Below, piece after piece: positions 25,431 through 38,426 of a stretch of 64,000 nucleotides of DNA. Source of the DNA: Fusibacter_A sp965140735 (GTDB taxonomy: Bacteria; Bacillota; Clostridia; Peptostreptococcales; Acidaminobacteraceae); contig OZ223306.1 in NCBI GenBank assembly GCA_965140735.1, positions 496,001 to 560,000 of the forward strand, given 5' to 3'. The first letter of the stretch is position 1; every line of letters begins with the position of its first letter. A program made the position numbers and the translations under genes. The notes below the pieces were generated by a model. That model did not search any database. It was not told where the DNA came from and was given only the letters and a program-made list of their open reading frames with translations.

Positions 25431-25657
25431 TGAATTAAAACACGCAATTCTTTGAGCTTATGGAAGTCAGGTAGCGAAAGCTTAATGATGGAAATTGCTT
25501 AACAGAAACAAGTGATAAACGTCGAAAGACGAAAATGGAAACAAAGCCAAATAGATCTTCGGATCGAAAATGGAAGTTAGCTCATTTATGAGTCCGGCCT
25601 ACGTTTAGAAGTAAACGTTATGTTGGATTTGTTTAACGCAGTTAAACAAAAAGGATT

Positions 25658-27199
<1,542 letters not shown>

Positions 27200-27279
27200 C
27201 TAGACGTTTGCGTTATTCAATTTTGAGGGTCTTGCAAGTCTACAGAGATGTAGAAGTATGAGAAACTCAACAAAACACT

Positions 27280-27355
27280 GGGGGTTTAGCTCAGTTGGGA
27301 GAGCACCTGCCTTGCACGCAGGGGGTCAAGAGTTCAAGTCTCTTAATCTCCACCA
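27280..27355 (+). tRNA. tRNA-Ala (TGC)
   Basis: 76 bases with encoded CCA. Anticodon stem CCTGC-CTTGCAC-GCAGG gives TGC; acceptor GGGGGTT pairs with AATCTCC using G-U pairs. Located in the 16S-23S spacer; tRNA-Ile, often its companion, is absent. Confidence 0.96.
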
Positions 27356-27733
27356 TTTACTTTTTAAAGGTTAGATGGTTTGGTGTTTTGTAAAAAAATG
27401 TAGAGATGAAGTTCCTCGTTTTCTAACGAAAACTACGTCAATACAAAGTGATGATTTTGTCGTTGGAGGCTCTAACCTCACAAATTTTGATTTCATCAAA
27501 AATTGTACATTGAAAATTGCATATAGAAGAGAAACCGACCGAGTTTCAACGAAGTTGAAATCTCAGCTTGACAAGGTGCTTGTTTACAAGCGCTGGAGAG
27601 TTGTAGATGGATAAGAGTTGAAATTCAAAAACCGTATAAAACGTGTCAGAACGTTTTATACAAAACATATTTATTGTGACCCTCGCTAACGCGACCATGA
27701 TAAATGTGCGACTAAACTTGTAAAAGAGTCAAT
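27356..27733 (+). other. 16S-23S spacer after tRNA-Ala
   Basis: Holds the 5' strand of the 23S processing stem (27507-27525, pairing with 30721-30739 after 23S; core GAAAATTGCATATA) and a hairpin TATAAAACGT/ACGTTTTATA (27635-27660). A 79-codon open frame from 27375 has no ribosome site and overlaps these RNA elements, so I do not call a gene. Confidence 0.75.
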
Positions 27734-30649
<2,916 letters not shown>

Positions 30650-30840
30650 ATGACAAGTTTTCACAAGTGAAAACAATCAAGGTTTAAGACCACAAAAGAA
30701 CAAAAAAACGGTTAATCTGATATATGCAATTTTGAGTGTGCAAGTTTGAGATTTTCATTTATGGAAATCTCGGCTGACATAGTTTTTATGCAGTAACTGC
30801 GATGTTTATGTTAGCAGACTCATAACTTAATACGAGATAA

Positions 30841-30956
30841 TCCAGTGATGATGGCGGAGGGGCTACACCTGTTCCCATACCGAACACAGAAGTAAAGTCC
30901 TCCAGCGTCGATGGTACTTGGCGGGCAGCTGCCTGGGAGAGTAGAACGTTGCTGGT
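30841..30956 (+). rRNA. rrf: 5S ribosomal RNA
   Basis: About 116 bases. Helix I CCAGTGA pairs with TTGCTGG; CCATACCGAACACAGAAGT is the conserved loop B/C segment. Sits 190 bases after 23S. Confidence 0.95.
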
Positions 30957-31008
30957 TATCTAGTATGCTTTTAGCATCTAGTGTTGATTGTTTGTATATG
31001 GAGCTTAA

Positions 31009-31083
31009 GGCCCCTTGGTCAAGCGGTCAAGACACCGCCCTTTCACGGCGGTAACAGGGGTTCGATTCCCCTAGGGGTCACCA
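31009..31083 (+). tRNA. tRNA-Glu (TTC)
   Basis: 75 bases with CCA; anticodon loop CTTTCAC. Acceptor GGCCCCT/AGGGGTC. First tRNA after the 5S gene. Confidence 0.96.
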
Positions 31084-31155
31084 TTTAACTTATTGTATGC
31101 AAGTTAGTGGTTTCTGACAATAATCGAAAGTTATCCAAACTTTAAATGGAAACAT

Positions 31156-31231
31156 GGGAGTATAGCTCAGCTGGGAGAGCATCTGCCTTACAAGCAGAGG
31201 GTCATAGGTTCGAGCCCTATTACTCCCACCA
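31156..31231 (+). tRNA. tRNA-Val (TAC), copy 1
   Basis: 76 bases with CCA; anticodon loop CTTACAA. Identical to the copy at 31814. Confidence 0.96.
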
Positions 31232-31234
31232 TAT

Positions 31235-31318
31235 GCGGGTATGGCGGAATTGGCAGACGCGCTAGACTTAGGATCTAGTGTCTTGTACGTGGGGGTTCAA
31301 GTCCCTCTACCCGCACCA
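31235..31318 (+). tRNA. tRNA-Leu (TAG), copy 1
   Basis: 84 bases, class II with a variable arm; anticodon loop CTTAGGA, encoded CCA. Identical to the copy at 31892. Confidence 0.96.
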
Positions 31319-31321
31319 ATT

Positions 31322-31396
31322 GCGGAAGTGGCTCAGTGGTAGAGCATCGCCTTGCCAAGGCGAGGGTCGCGAGTTCGAATCTCGTCTTCCGCTCCA
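31322..31396 (+). tRNA. tRNA-Gly (GCC)
   Basis: 75 bases with CCA; anticodon loop TTGCCAA; acceptor GCGGAAG/CTTCCGC. Confidence 0.96.
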
Positions 31397-31403
31397 TTTA
31401 TTT

Positions 31404-31477
31404 GCGGGTGTAGCTCAATGGTAGAGCCCCAGCCTTCCAAGCTGGTTGTGAGAGTTCGATTCTCTTCACCCGCTCCA
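31404..31477 (+). tRNA. tRNA-Gly (TCC)
   Basis: 74 bases with CCA; anticodon loop CTTCCAA; acceptor GCGGGTG/CACCCGC. Confidence 0.96.
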
Positions 31478-31485
31478 TAAATCAT

Positions 31486-31561
31486 GGTCCATTAGCTCAG
31501 TCGGTAGAGCATCTGACTTTTAATCAGGGTGTCCCGCGTTCGAGTCGCGGATGGATCACCA
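31486..31561 (+). tRNA. tRNA-Lys (TTT)
   Basis: 76 bases with CCA; anticodon loop CTTTTAA. Differs at only a few positions from the Lys (CTT) gene at 31992. Confidence 0.96.
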
Positions 31562-31566
31562 TTTAA

Positions 31567-31641
<75 letters not shown>

Positions 31642-31647
31642 AATTTT

Positions 31648-31724
31648 GCGCTCTTAGCTCAATTGGATAGAGTGTCTGACTACGAATCAGAAGGTTAGGG
31701 GTTCGAATCCCTTAGGGCGCGCCA
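31648..31724 (+). tRNA. tRNA-Arg (ACG)
   Basis: 77 bases with CCA; anticodon loop CTACGAA. Would be read as ICG after A34 deamination and decode CGC, the codon used as specifier in the argS T-box. Confidence 0.95.
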
Positions 31725-31737
31725 TCTAACTTTGAAT

Positions 31738-31778
31738 AGAACTGTTATGATTATGTTCTAGTTATAGCAGTTCTTTTT
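31738..31778 (+). terminator. Terminator between the two tRNA blocks
   Basis: Stem AGAACTGTTAT/ATAGCAGTTCT (one wobble) followed by five T. Its core is nearly repeated by the terminator after the second block. Confidence 0.75.
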
Positions 31779-31813
31779 AATCACTAATTGTTCTAAGTAA
31801 GAAATTAATACAT

Positions 31814-31889
31814 GGGAGTATAGCTCAGCTGGGAGAGCATCTGCCTTACAAGCAGAGGGTCATAGGTTCGAGCCCTATTACTCCCACCA
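31814..31889 (+). tRNA. tRNA-Val (TAC), copy 2
   Basis: Identical to 31156-31231, also preceded by ACAT or CAT context. Starts the second tRNA block behind a terminator. Confidence 0.96.
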
Positions 31890-31891
31890 TT

Positions 31892-31975
31892 GCGGGTATG
31901 GCGGAATTGGCAGACGCGCTAGACTTAGGATCTAGTGTCTTGTACGTGGGGGTTCAAGTCCCTCTACCCGCACCA
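31892..31975 (+). tRNA. tRNA-Leu (TAG), copy 2
   Basis: Identical to 31235-31318. Confidence 0.96.
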
Positions 31976-31991
31976 TTACTACATAAATTAT

Positions 31992-32067
31992 GGTCCATTA
32001 GCTTAGTTGGTAGAGCACCTGACTCTTAATCAGGGGGTCCCGCGTTCGAGTCGCGGATGGATCACCA
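31992..32067 (+). tRNA. tRNA-Lys (CTT)
   Basis: 76 bases with CCA; anticodon loop CTCTTAA. Nearly the same as the Lys (TTT) gene at 31486, with the anticodon base T34 changed to C; likely arose by duplication. Confidence 0.95.
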
Positions 32068-32083
32068 TATTAATCGTAGATTT

Positions 32084-32116
32084 GAACTGTTATGACTTGG
32101 TCATAACAGTTCTTTT
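32084..32116 (+). terminator. Terminator of the rRNA-tRNA region
   Basis: A 12-bp perfect stem GAACTGTTATGA/TCATAACAGTTC with loop CTTGG is followed by TTTT. Confidence 0.85.
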
Positions 32117-32227
32117 AGTTTATAGATCATTAGCTTTTATTCTGTATAGAAGCAGACGTGGTTAACTTAAATGGTCAGATACGAGTTACTCAATAAGACA
32201 AATAGGATAGTATCGGTGTTTTGAGAA

Positions 32228-32256
32228 TTGATGTCTTAAAAAAAATAGTCTATAAT
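32228..32256 (+). promoter_or_regulatory. Promoter of the small membrane protein gene
   Basis: TTGATG (32228-32233), 17-base spacer, TATAAT (32251-32256). Confidence 0.7.
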
Positions 32257-32311
32257 ATAAAGGTATGGAATCTTAAAATTTTATAAAATATTCTAAACTT
32301 GAGAGGCATAT

Positions 32312-32611
32312 ATGAAAAAAAGAAGTACACTCATAATAACGGTATTAATTTATGCAATAACAGCTACAAGTTTAATCGTTGGGTTATCGCTGCCGACTGG
32401 AGATACATTTCTTGAAAGAATGCTCATAAATTTAAATTTACCAGTATATACACAGGGGTTATATATTCCAGGTGCACAGTTATTTGTAGTGATAATAATG
32501 AGTTGGTTGATTTTAAAATGGTTATATAAAGACCAAGTTTCACTTTGGAAAAATGGATTATTACTTTTAATCGTATTAGTTGTGGTATTATGGAAAGTAA
32601 TTATTTATTAA
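32312..32611 (+). CDS. Small membrane protein of unknown function
   Basis: A 99-residue protein with three hydrophobic helices (about 7-25, 52-70 and 80-97). Short charged ends, no catalytic motif. GAGAGG lies 7 bases before ATG and a good promoter precedes it, so it is a real gene. The gene for an APH-fold kinase follows after 23 bases, probably on the same transcript. I do not recognise the family; the layout (three helices, polar link) somewhat resembles VanZ-like small membrane proteins, but I cannot support that. Confidence 0.75.
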   Translation: MKKRSTLIITVLIYAITATSLIVGLSLPTGDTFLERMLINLNLPVYTQGLYIPGAQLFVVIIMSWLILKWLYKDQVSLWKNGLLLLIVLVVVLWKVIIY

Positions 32612-32634
32612 CAGGATGACGGAAGGGCTCTTTT

Positions 32635-33579
32635 ATGAATGTGACATATGATGATATTGGCCAAATTTTTAAAGAGAAGTTAGATCAAACTAAAGTGGGG
32701 ATTTCACCTTGTGGGAATCATGATTTAAATCGTAATTTAGTTTTTAAAGTATATACACCTATAAAGCAGTGGATCATTAAATTTTATTATAAACCTCTGA
32801 AAAGAACTAGAGAAATAAATGCGCTTTCATATTTTAAACAAAGTCATTTAGAAATTGTTGATCAAGGTATCTTGAAAAATGGTATCGAATGGCTCATTTA
32901 TGGCTTTATTGAAGGCACATTGATGGAATCATGTTATGATATGTTGTCATCTGCTAATCTTGAAGTTCTATTTTATGATATAGGTAAGGAAATGGCACGC
33001 TTACATAAAGTAAAGCAGTTTAATTACTTTGGTGACTGGGTACCTCACAAGCAAAGTTCACTTGAGAACTATCAAACCTTTATAATTGATGATACTGAAC
33101 GATTAATTTTGAACAGTTTAAATAGTAATCAAGATGAAAGGATTATACTCAATATAGCCATTGATTTATTAAGGGAAGAGTATCAAAATATACGGAAGTT
33201 AAAGGTTGGTAGGTTATGTCATAGAGACTTTGATGGTAGAAATATTATTCTGAGTTCTACAAATGGTTTTTATAAATTCGATACTATTCTAGATTTTGAA
33301 AAATGTGTTGTATTCAATGAACACTTTGACATTATTGGCCTTTACAGAAAGTATTTCTTAAAGGCGCCATATCTAATCAAACCCTTTAAAGCTGGCTATG
33401 AGTCAATATTAGAGATTGATACAAGTTTCAATACAGAACTTAAATTTAATCTGTTAAGATTAGGAATTGACTTGAGCAGTTGGGCAAAGTTTGTTTCCAA
33501 TGATTTTTATGCTGAAACAATGGAATATTTGTCTGATTTATTATCAAAAATTGATCAAATTGATGCTTTTTATATTTAA
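32635..33579 (+). CDS. Phosphotransferase of the aminoglycoside/choline-kinase (APH) fold
   Basis: A 314-residue cytosolic protein. It shows a kinase-like N-lobe (NLVFKVYTPIKQWIIKFYYKPLKRTREINALSYF with the ATP-binding Lys), a hinge (LIYGFIEGTLM), the catalytic loop LCHRDFDGRNII and the metal-binding ILDFEKCVVFNEHFDIIGLY. These are the APH family motifs in order. The substrate may be a small alcohol, amino-sugar or drug; it cannot be read from sequence. It follows the small membrane protein gene and ends at a strong terminator. Confidence 0.82.
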   Translation: MNVTYDDIGQIFKEKLDQTKVGISPCGNHDLNRNLVFKVYTPIKQWIIKFYYKPLKRTREINALSYFKQSHLEIVDQGILKNGIEWLIYGFIEGTLMESCYDMLSSANLEVLFYDIGKEMARLHKVKQFNYFGDWVPHKQSSLENYQTFIIDDTERLILNSLNSNQDERIILNIAIDLLREEYQNIRKLKVGRLCHRDFDGRNIILSSTNGFYKFDTILDFEKCVVFNEHFDIIGLYRKYFLKAPYLIKPFKAGYESILEIDTSFNTELKFNLLRLGIDLSSWAKFVSNDFYAETMEYLSDLLSKIDQIDAFYI

Positions 33580-33610
33580 ATAAAAGTTTGATGAGAAAAG
33601 AAAAAAAAGA

Positions 33611-33656
33611 AAGCTTCTATATTTTAACTTTAACCGTTAAAATATAGAAGCTTTTT
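33611..33656. terminator. Strong bidirectional terminator
   Basis: An 18-bp perfect stem AAGCTTCTATATTTTAAC/GTTAAAATATAGAAGCTT has T runs on the plus side and a long A run (T on minus) at the other end. It serves the kinase gene and the convergent lysC operon. Confidence 0.92.
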
Positions 33657-33674
33657 ATCAATTTTAGATATAAT

Positions 33675-34898
33675 TTAAAGTACTTTGTTGAGTTCAAAAA
33701 ATTTATGAATTTCAGCAAGCGCTTCGCTAGCTTGCTTTTCATCTATGATACAAGATATCTTAATTTCTGAAGTGGAGATCATTTCAATATTAATGCCGAG
33801 TTGATATAAGGCACCAAAGAGTCCAGATGCTATTGTTGCATCTGAGGTTATACCAGTCCCCACGATAGACAATTTAGCAACATCAGCTCTAACAAGTAGT
33901 TCTTTTGCATCTACTTCTTTTATAAAAGCATCTATAGTTGGTTTTACATTTTCCAGTTCATCTTTTGGTATTGTAAAGGAGATATCATTTTGATCATCGT
34001 GATTTAAATTCTGAATGATCATGTCAATATGAACATTTTGTGCTGCTAAAGCTGAGAACATTTTATATGCTATACCTGGTTTGTCAGGGACACTAGATAC
34101 TGTAAGTCTAGCAATGTTATCATCTAACGTAACACCTCTAACTTGTGCTTTTTCCATTGTTTTCACCTCTTTAATTATTGTTCCGGGGTGATCTAGCTCA
34201 AACGAGGATCTCACCACGAGTTTCATGTTATTTTTACGTGCAAGCTCAACAGAACGAGGATGCATGACTTTAGCACCGAGTTTAGCAAGCTCAAGCATTT
34301 CGTCGTAACTTATATTTTCCATTAAACTAGCGTCTTTTATGGCTCTAGGATCAGCTGTGTAGATCCCTTTGACATCTGTGTATATTTCGCATAATTCTGC
34401 ATTAAGTGCAACTGCTAAGGCAACAGCAGTTGTATCAGATCCGCCTCTCCCCAATGTTGTTATATCTCCATTCGAGTTGATGCCTTGAAAGCCAGCAACA
34501 ATGACAATTTTATCATTGTTGATCTCAGCCATAATGCGTTCAGTATTTATTTCATTAATTTTAGCTTTTGAATAATAGGGATCTGTCTGAATCCCACATT
34601 GATAGCCTGTTAATGATATCGCTTTATAACCTTTTGCTTCTATGGCCATGGCAAGCAAAGAAATTGAAATTTGCTCTCCAGTAGAAAGAAGCATATCCAT
34701 TTCTCGTGAAGAGGGGGTATCTGTGATGCTTTTAGCAAGTTCTATTAAATGATCTGTTGAATCACCCATTGCTGATACCACAACAACGGGATTATAGCCT
34801 TTTTTCTTTTGTTCAATAATATGAGAGGTAACACGTTGAATGCGCTGAGCATCTGCTACAGAACTGCCACCATATTTTTGAATGATAATTTGATTCAT
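33675..34898 (-). CDS. lysC: Aspartate kinase (single-domain lysine-sensitive type)
   Basis: Phosphorylates aspartate, first step to Thr, Met and Lys. The 407-residue protein has IIQKYGGSSVADAQRI, the GRGGSDTTAVALA block, EIYTDVKGIYTADPR and two C-terminal ACT domains (RLTVSSVPDKPGIAYKMFSALA and KLSIVGTGITSDATIASGLF), typical of feedback-regulated LysC. ATG 34898 is used; the GTG two codons earlier lies inside the AGAGGTG ribosome site. Last gene of the minus-strand operon pheB-hom-thrB-lysC, which fits threonine-branch control. Confidence 0.95.
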   Translation of the reverse strand: MNQIIIQKYGGSSVADAQRIQRVTSHIIEQKKKGYNPVVVVSAMGDSTDHLIELAKSITDTPSSREMDMLLSTGEQISISLLAMAIEAKGYKAISLTGYQCGIQTDPYYSKAKINEINTERIMAEINNDKIVIVAGFQGINSNGDITTLGRGGSDTTAVALAVALNAELCEIYTDVKGIYTADPRAIKDASLMENISYDEMLELAKLGAKVMHPRSVELARKNNMKLVVRSSFELDHPGTIIKEVKTMEKAQVRGVTLDDNIARLTVSSVPDKPGIAYKMFSALAAQNVHIDMIIQNLNHDDQNDISFTIPKDELENVKPTIDAFIKEVDAKELLVRADVAKLSIVGTGITSDATIASGLFGALYQLGINIEMISTSEIKISCIIDEKQASEALAEIHKFFELNKVL

Positions 34899-34908
34899 AA
34901 ACACCTCT

Positions 34909-35817
34909 TTATTCTAGTATTTCATATGTTGTCCCAGTTTTATTGACAGTTAAAGATTTTAACTGCCATCCATGATTTAGGGTTTTGAGAAATGGCCCTA
35001 AATTTAAATCAAATGTTGTGTCTTCAGATTTTACTAAACCGATAAGCGTAGGTCCTGCACCACTTATGAAGGTCCCTAATGCGTTGATTTCCTCAAGCTT
35101 TTGCATGATTATATCGGACTCATGTATGAGTCTTTTTCGGTAAGGTTCATGAATTTCATCTTTTAAAGAAAATTTCAAAAGCCCAAAATTTCGTGTGTTG
35201 AGGGCATTAATAAGCATACTGACCCTTGAGATGTTACTCACACATTGCTCTAATGAGTATGAATCAGGCAATACCTTTCGAGCGTCTTTTGTACTTACTC
35301 TAAAATTTGGAATTAATACTTTAAAGAGCAAGTCATCGGGGAAATTAATCATTGAATAAATTACTTTATTCGAAATAGAATCGGAACAAGAAATAACCAT
35401 GTCCCCAAGTATTGCAGGTACAACATTGTCAGGATGACCTTCTATTTTAGTAGCTAAATGGATAATGTCTTCGGTGCTGAGCTTGAACTCCATTAGGTAG
35501 TTTGCAGCATAAATGCCTGCAACTATAGACGCTGCTGAGCTGCCTAAACCCCTTGAAATAGGTATTTGACATTCCCCAATAGTCAGTTTATAACCTGTAT
35601 GGCCAAAACCATGTTGGCTTAGTATATGATCAAGTGTCTGTTTTACAAAATTATCTTTATCTTCAACCTCGACAATACCATTTTCCCATGATACGGTACG
35701 CTTTGCATCTTCATTTTTTTCAACTGAAATTATGTTGAATAAATTCAAAGCGACACCTAGTGTATCGAATCCAGGTCCAATATTAGCTGATGTAGCGGGG
35801 ACTTTAATTCTAATCAT
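34909..35817 (-). CDS. thrB: Homoserine kinase
   Basis: GHMP-family kinase making O-phosphohomoserine for threonine. The 302-residue protein starts with VPATSANIGPGFDTLGVAL, carries the ATP loop PISRGLGSSAASIVAGIYAAN and the C-terminal GTFISGAGPTLIGL motif. TGGAGG lies 11 bases before ATG. Only 10 bases separate it from lysC. Threonine synthase (thrC) is not in this window. Confidence 0.95.
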   Translation of the reverse strand: MIRIKVPATSANIGPGFDTLGVALNLFNIISVEKNEDAKRTVSWENGIVEVEDKDNFVKQTLDHILSQHGFGHTGYKLTIGECQIPISRGLGSSAASIVAGIYAANYLMEFKLSTEDIIHLATKIEGHPDNVVPAILGDMVISCSDSISNKVIYSMINFPDDLLFKVLIPNFRVSTKDARKVLPDSYSLEQCVSNISRVSMLINALNTRNFGLLKFSLKDEIHEPYRKRLIHESDIIMQKLEEINALGTFISGAGPTLIGLVKSEDTTFDLNLGPFLKTLNHGWQLKSLTVNKTGTTYEILE

Positions 35818-35942
35818 TCAATATGCCTCCAATAAAAGATTTTATGTTTTCTATAAGGGGAGATTAATCCTGTATACATCATAATAATCACCACCATTAA
35901 TTTATTATTTTATAGTGAAATTTTATTGTATTATGCGATTAA

Positions 35943-37178
35943 CTATTTATCAAAGACTAGAAAATGTTTATATTTACAGTTTGCTTTATGAGCAATTTGG
36001 TTTAATTGTTCGAGCAATGTTTCTTCATTTTCTGCAACCAGTTGTACGTAGAGTACGTCAGAGTTTGCATCTTTTGAGAGCTTAATTGCATTTGATGAAA
36101 AGCATTCAAAAAGAAGCATTGTCAACTCTTGAAGTTTTCCATTAGTTAAACGAATGACCCATTTTGATTTTTTAGGATAGTATTGATGGATGTGTACACT
36201 ATCTTGATAATGATATGAAGGCTGTATTTTCTTATTTTGGATAATATCAAGCATGTCGCCTAAAATTGAACTTGCAGTAGGGAATTTTCCAGCCCCTTTA
36301 CCAGTAAACATAAGCTCACCAACAGCATCTCCTTCCAAAATTACGGCATTATATTCGTTATCAATTTTTGCATATTTAGATTGACTAGTGACATAAACAG
36401 GTCTAACGGTACCATAGATACCATCTCCCATATCTTCAGAAAAAGCCATGAGCTTCATTCTATAATTTTCGCTATGTGCATAGTCTATGTCTGACTTTAA
36501 AATATTGGAGATGCCTTCTATCGGTAAATCAGTCCATTTGATGTTTTTCTTGTAACCAATAGAGGAGAGAATAACCAATTTTCTCATGGCGTCATAGCCT
36601 TCAACATCAGATGTAGGATCAGATTCTGCAAATCCCATTTCCTGTGCCAATTCAAGTGCAGTTTCGTAAGAGACATCGTCATTAAACATTTTAGTGAGAA
36701 TATAGTTGGTTGTACCGTTGATAACGGCACTGATATTCTTAATTGTGTTACCTGCTAAGCATTCTTGAAGTGGTTTTAAAATTGGAATACCGCCACCTAC
36801 ACTGGCTTCAAAGCTCAAAATAGTGTTGTTGAGTTTTGCAATTTCTAAGAGATCAGCGCCTTTTTCAGCGATTAAATCTTTATTAGCAGTTATTACAGGA
36901 ATACCTTTTTTAAGAAAGTATTCAAGATAATCGTATGCGGGATATATACCGCCAATAGTTTCTATTGCGATATCAAACTCTTCTTTTATGAGGTCTTCAA
37001 AACTATTCGTGAAGATCTCATAGGATTCATGTGCCTTGTATTTATCCAAGTTATTTACAAGAATCCTCTTTACACGCACATTCTTTGAAAAGTTTTCCTG
37101 TATACTTTCCTTATTTTTTTCTATGAGCTCGAAGACACCAGAACCTACAGTTCCGTATCCAAGCAATGCTATTTTCAT
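35943..37178 (-). CDS. hom: Homoserine dehydrogenase
   Basis: NAD(P)H-dependent reduction of aspartate semialdehyde. The 411-residue protein has the Rossmann GYGTVGSGVFELI (7-19), PVITANKDLIAEKG, SFEASVGGGIPI and the catalytic INGTTNYILTKM ... LAQEMGFAESDPTSDVEGYDAMRKL block with the conserved Lys. The C-terminal ~75 residues form a weak ACT-like region. A GGGGG ribosome site precedes ATG. A 125-base gap to thrB contains no gene and might hold an internal promoter. Confidence 0.95.
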   Translation of the reverse strand: MKIALLGYGTVGSGVFELIEKNKESIQENFSKNVRVKRILVNNLDKYKAHESYEIFTNSFEDLIKEEFDIAIETIGGIYPAYDYLEYFLKKGIPVITANKDLIAEKGADLLEIAKLNNTILSFEASVGGGIPILKPLQECLAGNTIKNISAVINGTTNYILTKMFNDDVSYETALELAQEMGFAESDPTSDVEGYDAMRKLVILSSIGYKKNIKWTDLPIEGISNILKSDIDYAHSENYRMKLMAFSEDMGDGIYGTVRPVYVTSQSKYAKIDNEYNAVILEGDAVGELMFTGKGAGKFPTASSILGDMLDIIQNKKIQPSYHYQDSVHIHQYYPKKSKWVIRLTNGKLQELTMLLFECFSSNAIKLSKDANSDVLYVQLVAENEETLLEQLNQIAHKANCKYKHFLVFDK

Positions 37179-37200
37179 AATTAGAACCCCCTAGTTTAGC

Positions 37201-37641
37201 TTATTCAATACCGAGTAAAGAAAATTTATGAACACCCTCAATACTTTTTAATTCGTTTGATAGCGTTGTAAATGAGTTGCTCATTTCCGATATATCTATG
37301 GTAATCGTAACATTAGCCATTTGGTCGATTGGACTACTTTGACTGATGGTCATGATATTGCCATTATTATGTGCGATGCAATCTAGTACTTTAGACAATC
37401 GTCCAGAATGATGATCTAAATTCATCGAGACGGTGGCTTTCTTCCCAATGACACCATCACCTAATGCAAAGACATAGTCACTGTATTTATAAAATGTGCT
37501 TCTACTAATGCCTACCTTCTTTACAGCATCAGAAACCGATGTGGATTTACCTTCTTTTAAAAGCGTTTTGGCTTCAACTACTTTGATAAAAACTTCAGGC
37601 AAAACATCAATGTGAATGAGTAGAAATTTTCCTTTATCCAT
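37201..37641 (-). CDS. ACT-domain protein of the UPF0735/PheB family
   Basis: A 146-residue protein with an N-terminal helix-turn-helix-like segment (TSVSDAVKKVGISRSTFYKYSDYVF) and a C-terminal ACT domain (VSMNLDHHSGRLSKVLDCIAHNNGNIMTISQS). The family often precedes hom in Firmicutes and was named PheB in Bacillus. Its role is uncertain; an amino-acid-responsive regulator of the threonine branch is the reasonable inference. GGAGG precedes ATG. First gene of the operon with hom, thrB and lysC. Confidence 0.88.
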   Translation of the reverse strand: MDKGKFLLIHIDVLPEVFIKVVEAKTLLKEGKSTSVSDAVKKVGISRSTFYKYSDYVFALGDGVIGKKATVSMNLDHHSGRLSKVLDCIAHNNGNIMTISQSSPIDQMANVTITIDISEMSNSFTTLSNELKSIEGVHKFSLLGIE

Positions 37642-37700
37642 GTTAACCTCCGTGTATTCAATAGACGGACAATTGTTCGCCGAAAATGATATTAATAAGG

Positions 37701-37729
37701 ATTATAGCACAATAAAATATTGTATACAA
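37701..37729 (-). promoter_or_regulatory. Promoter of the pheB-hom-thrB-lysC operon
   Basis: Minus strand TTGTAT (37724-37729), 17-base spacer, TATAAT (37701-37706). A near-palindrome CGGACAATTGTTCG (37666-37679) lies about 15 bases downstream of the predicted start and could be an operator. Confidence 0.7.
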
Positions 37730-37934
37730 GGTAATTGTTAAATATAATTCATGTTTTTATTTTAGAACATATACTAGAGCTAACATCAGAAGATAAAAAA
37801 AGCTAGATTTGATGTATTTATACAGAGTATTTTTGAGTGAGTAAGCTAGAACAGATTATTAATTTTGTAATGTCTCAAATATAATCGGGTATATATTTTT
37901 TAGAGTTAAACATTTTAATTTAGGAGGCACTTAT

Positions 37935-38384
37935 ATGAGTTATTTAAAAACTGACTTTACATTAAAAATGACTGGGGATGCAGAAATTAATAAAACTGTA
38001 CTTTCTGGACAGAATTTTATTCTCTATTTTTATCCCAAAGACAATACCTCTGGTTGTACTTTAGAGGCACAAGATTTTGCGGATTTATATGATGAGTTTA
38101 AAACCTTAGGATATGAAGTATACGGTGTTAGCAAAGATTCTCTCAAATCCCATGAAAAATTCAAAGAAAAGTATGACTTACCTTTCAATTTGATTTCAGA
38201 TGAAGAAAAAATACTGCATAAATATTTTGATGTCATTAAAGATAAAAAAATGTATGGAAAAATGGTTAAAGGCACTGAACGTTCAACCTTTGTTTTTAGA
38301 GAAGGACTTTTGTGTATAACTGAGTTTAGAGGCGTTAAGGCAAAGGGGCATGCTCAAGCTGTGCTGGATCATTTACAGAAGTAA
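37935..38384 (+). CDS. bcp: Bcp/PrxQ-type thiol peroxiredoxin
   Basis: Thioredoxin-dependent reduction of peroxides. The 149-residue protein has FYPKDNTSGCTLEAQDF with peroxidatic C41; the usual TPGCT is TSGCT here. The resolving cysteine five residues later in many PrxQ proteins is Q46, so this is either a 1-Cys form or uses C127-region cysteine (GLLCITEF). The remaining fold markers (YGVSKDSLKSHEKFKEKYDLPFNLISD) are standard. AGGAGG precedes ATG. Single gene just upstream of the cobalamin operon promoter. Confidence 0.92.
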   Translation: MSYLKTDFTLKMTGDAEINKTVLSGQNFILYFYPKDNTSGCTLEAQDFADLYDEFKTLGYEVYGVSKDSLKSHEKFKEKYDLPFNLISDEEKILHKYFDVIKDKKMYGKMVKGTERSTFVFREGLLCITEFRGVKAKGHAQAVLDHLQK

Positions 38385-38391
38385 TACCGCC

Positions 38392-38420
38392 TTGACATTC
38401 TCTAAAACCCCCAGTATAAT
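38392..38420 (+). promoter_or_regulatory. Promoter of the cobalamin operon
   Basis: Perfect consensus TTGACA (38392-38397), 17-base spacer, TATAAT (38415-38420), 8 bases after the bcp stop codon. Confidence 0.9.
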
Positions 38421-38426
38421 GGAGTA

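Noticed and set aside
27375..27614. 79-codon frame in the 16S-23S spacer
   Set aside because: No ribosome site, and it covers the 5' strand of the 23S processing stem; composition is that of spacer RNA.
32635..33579. Antibiotic-resistance gene
   Set aside because: The APH fold is clear but includes many housekeeping kinases; no mobile element or resistance context, so a resistance label is not supported.
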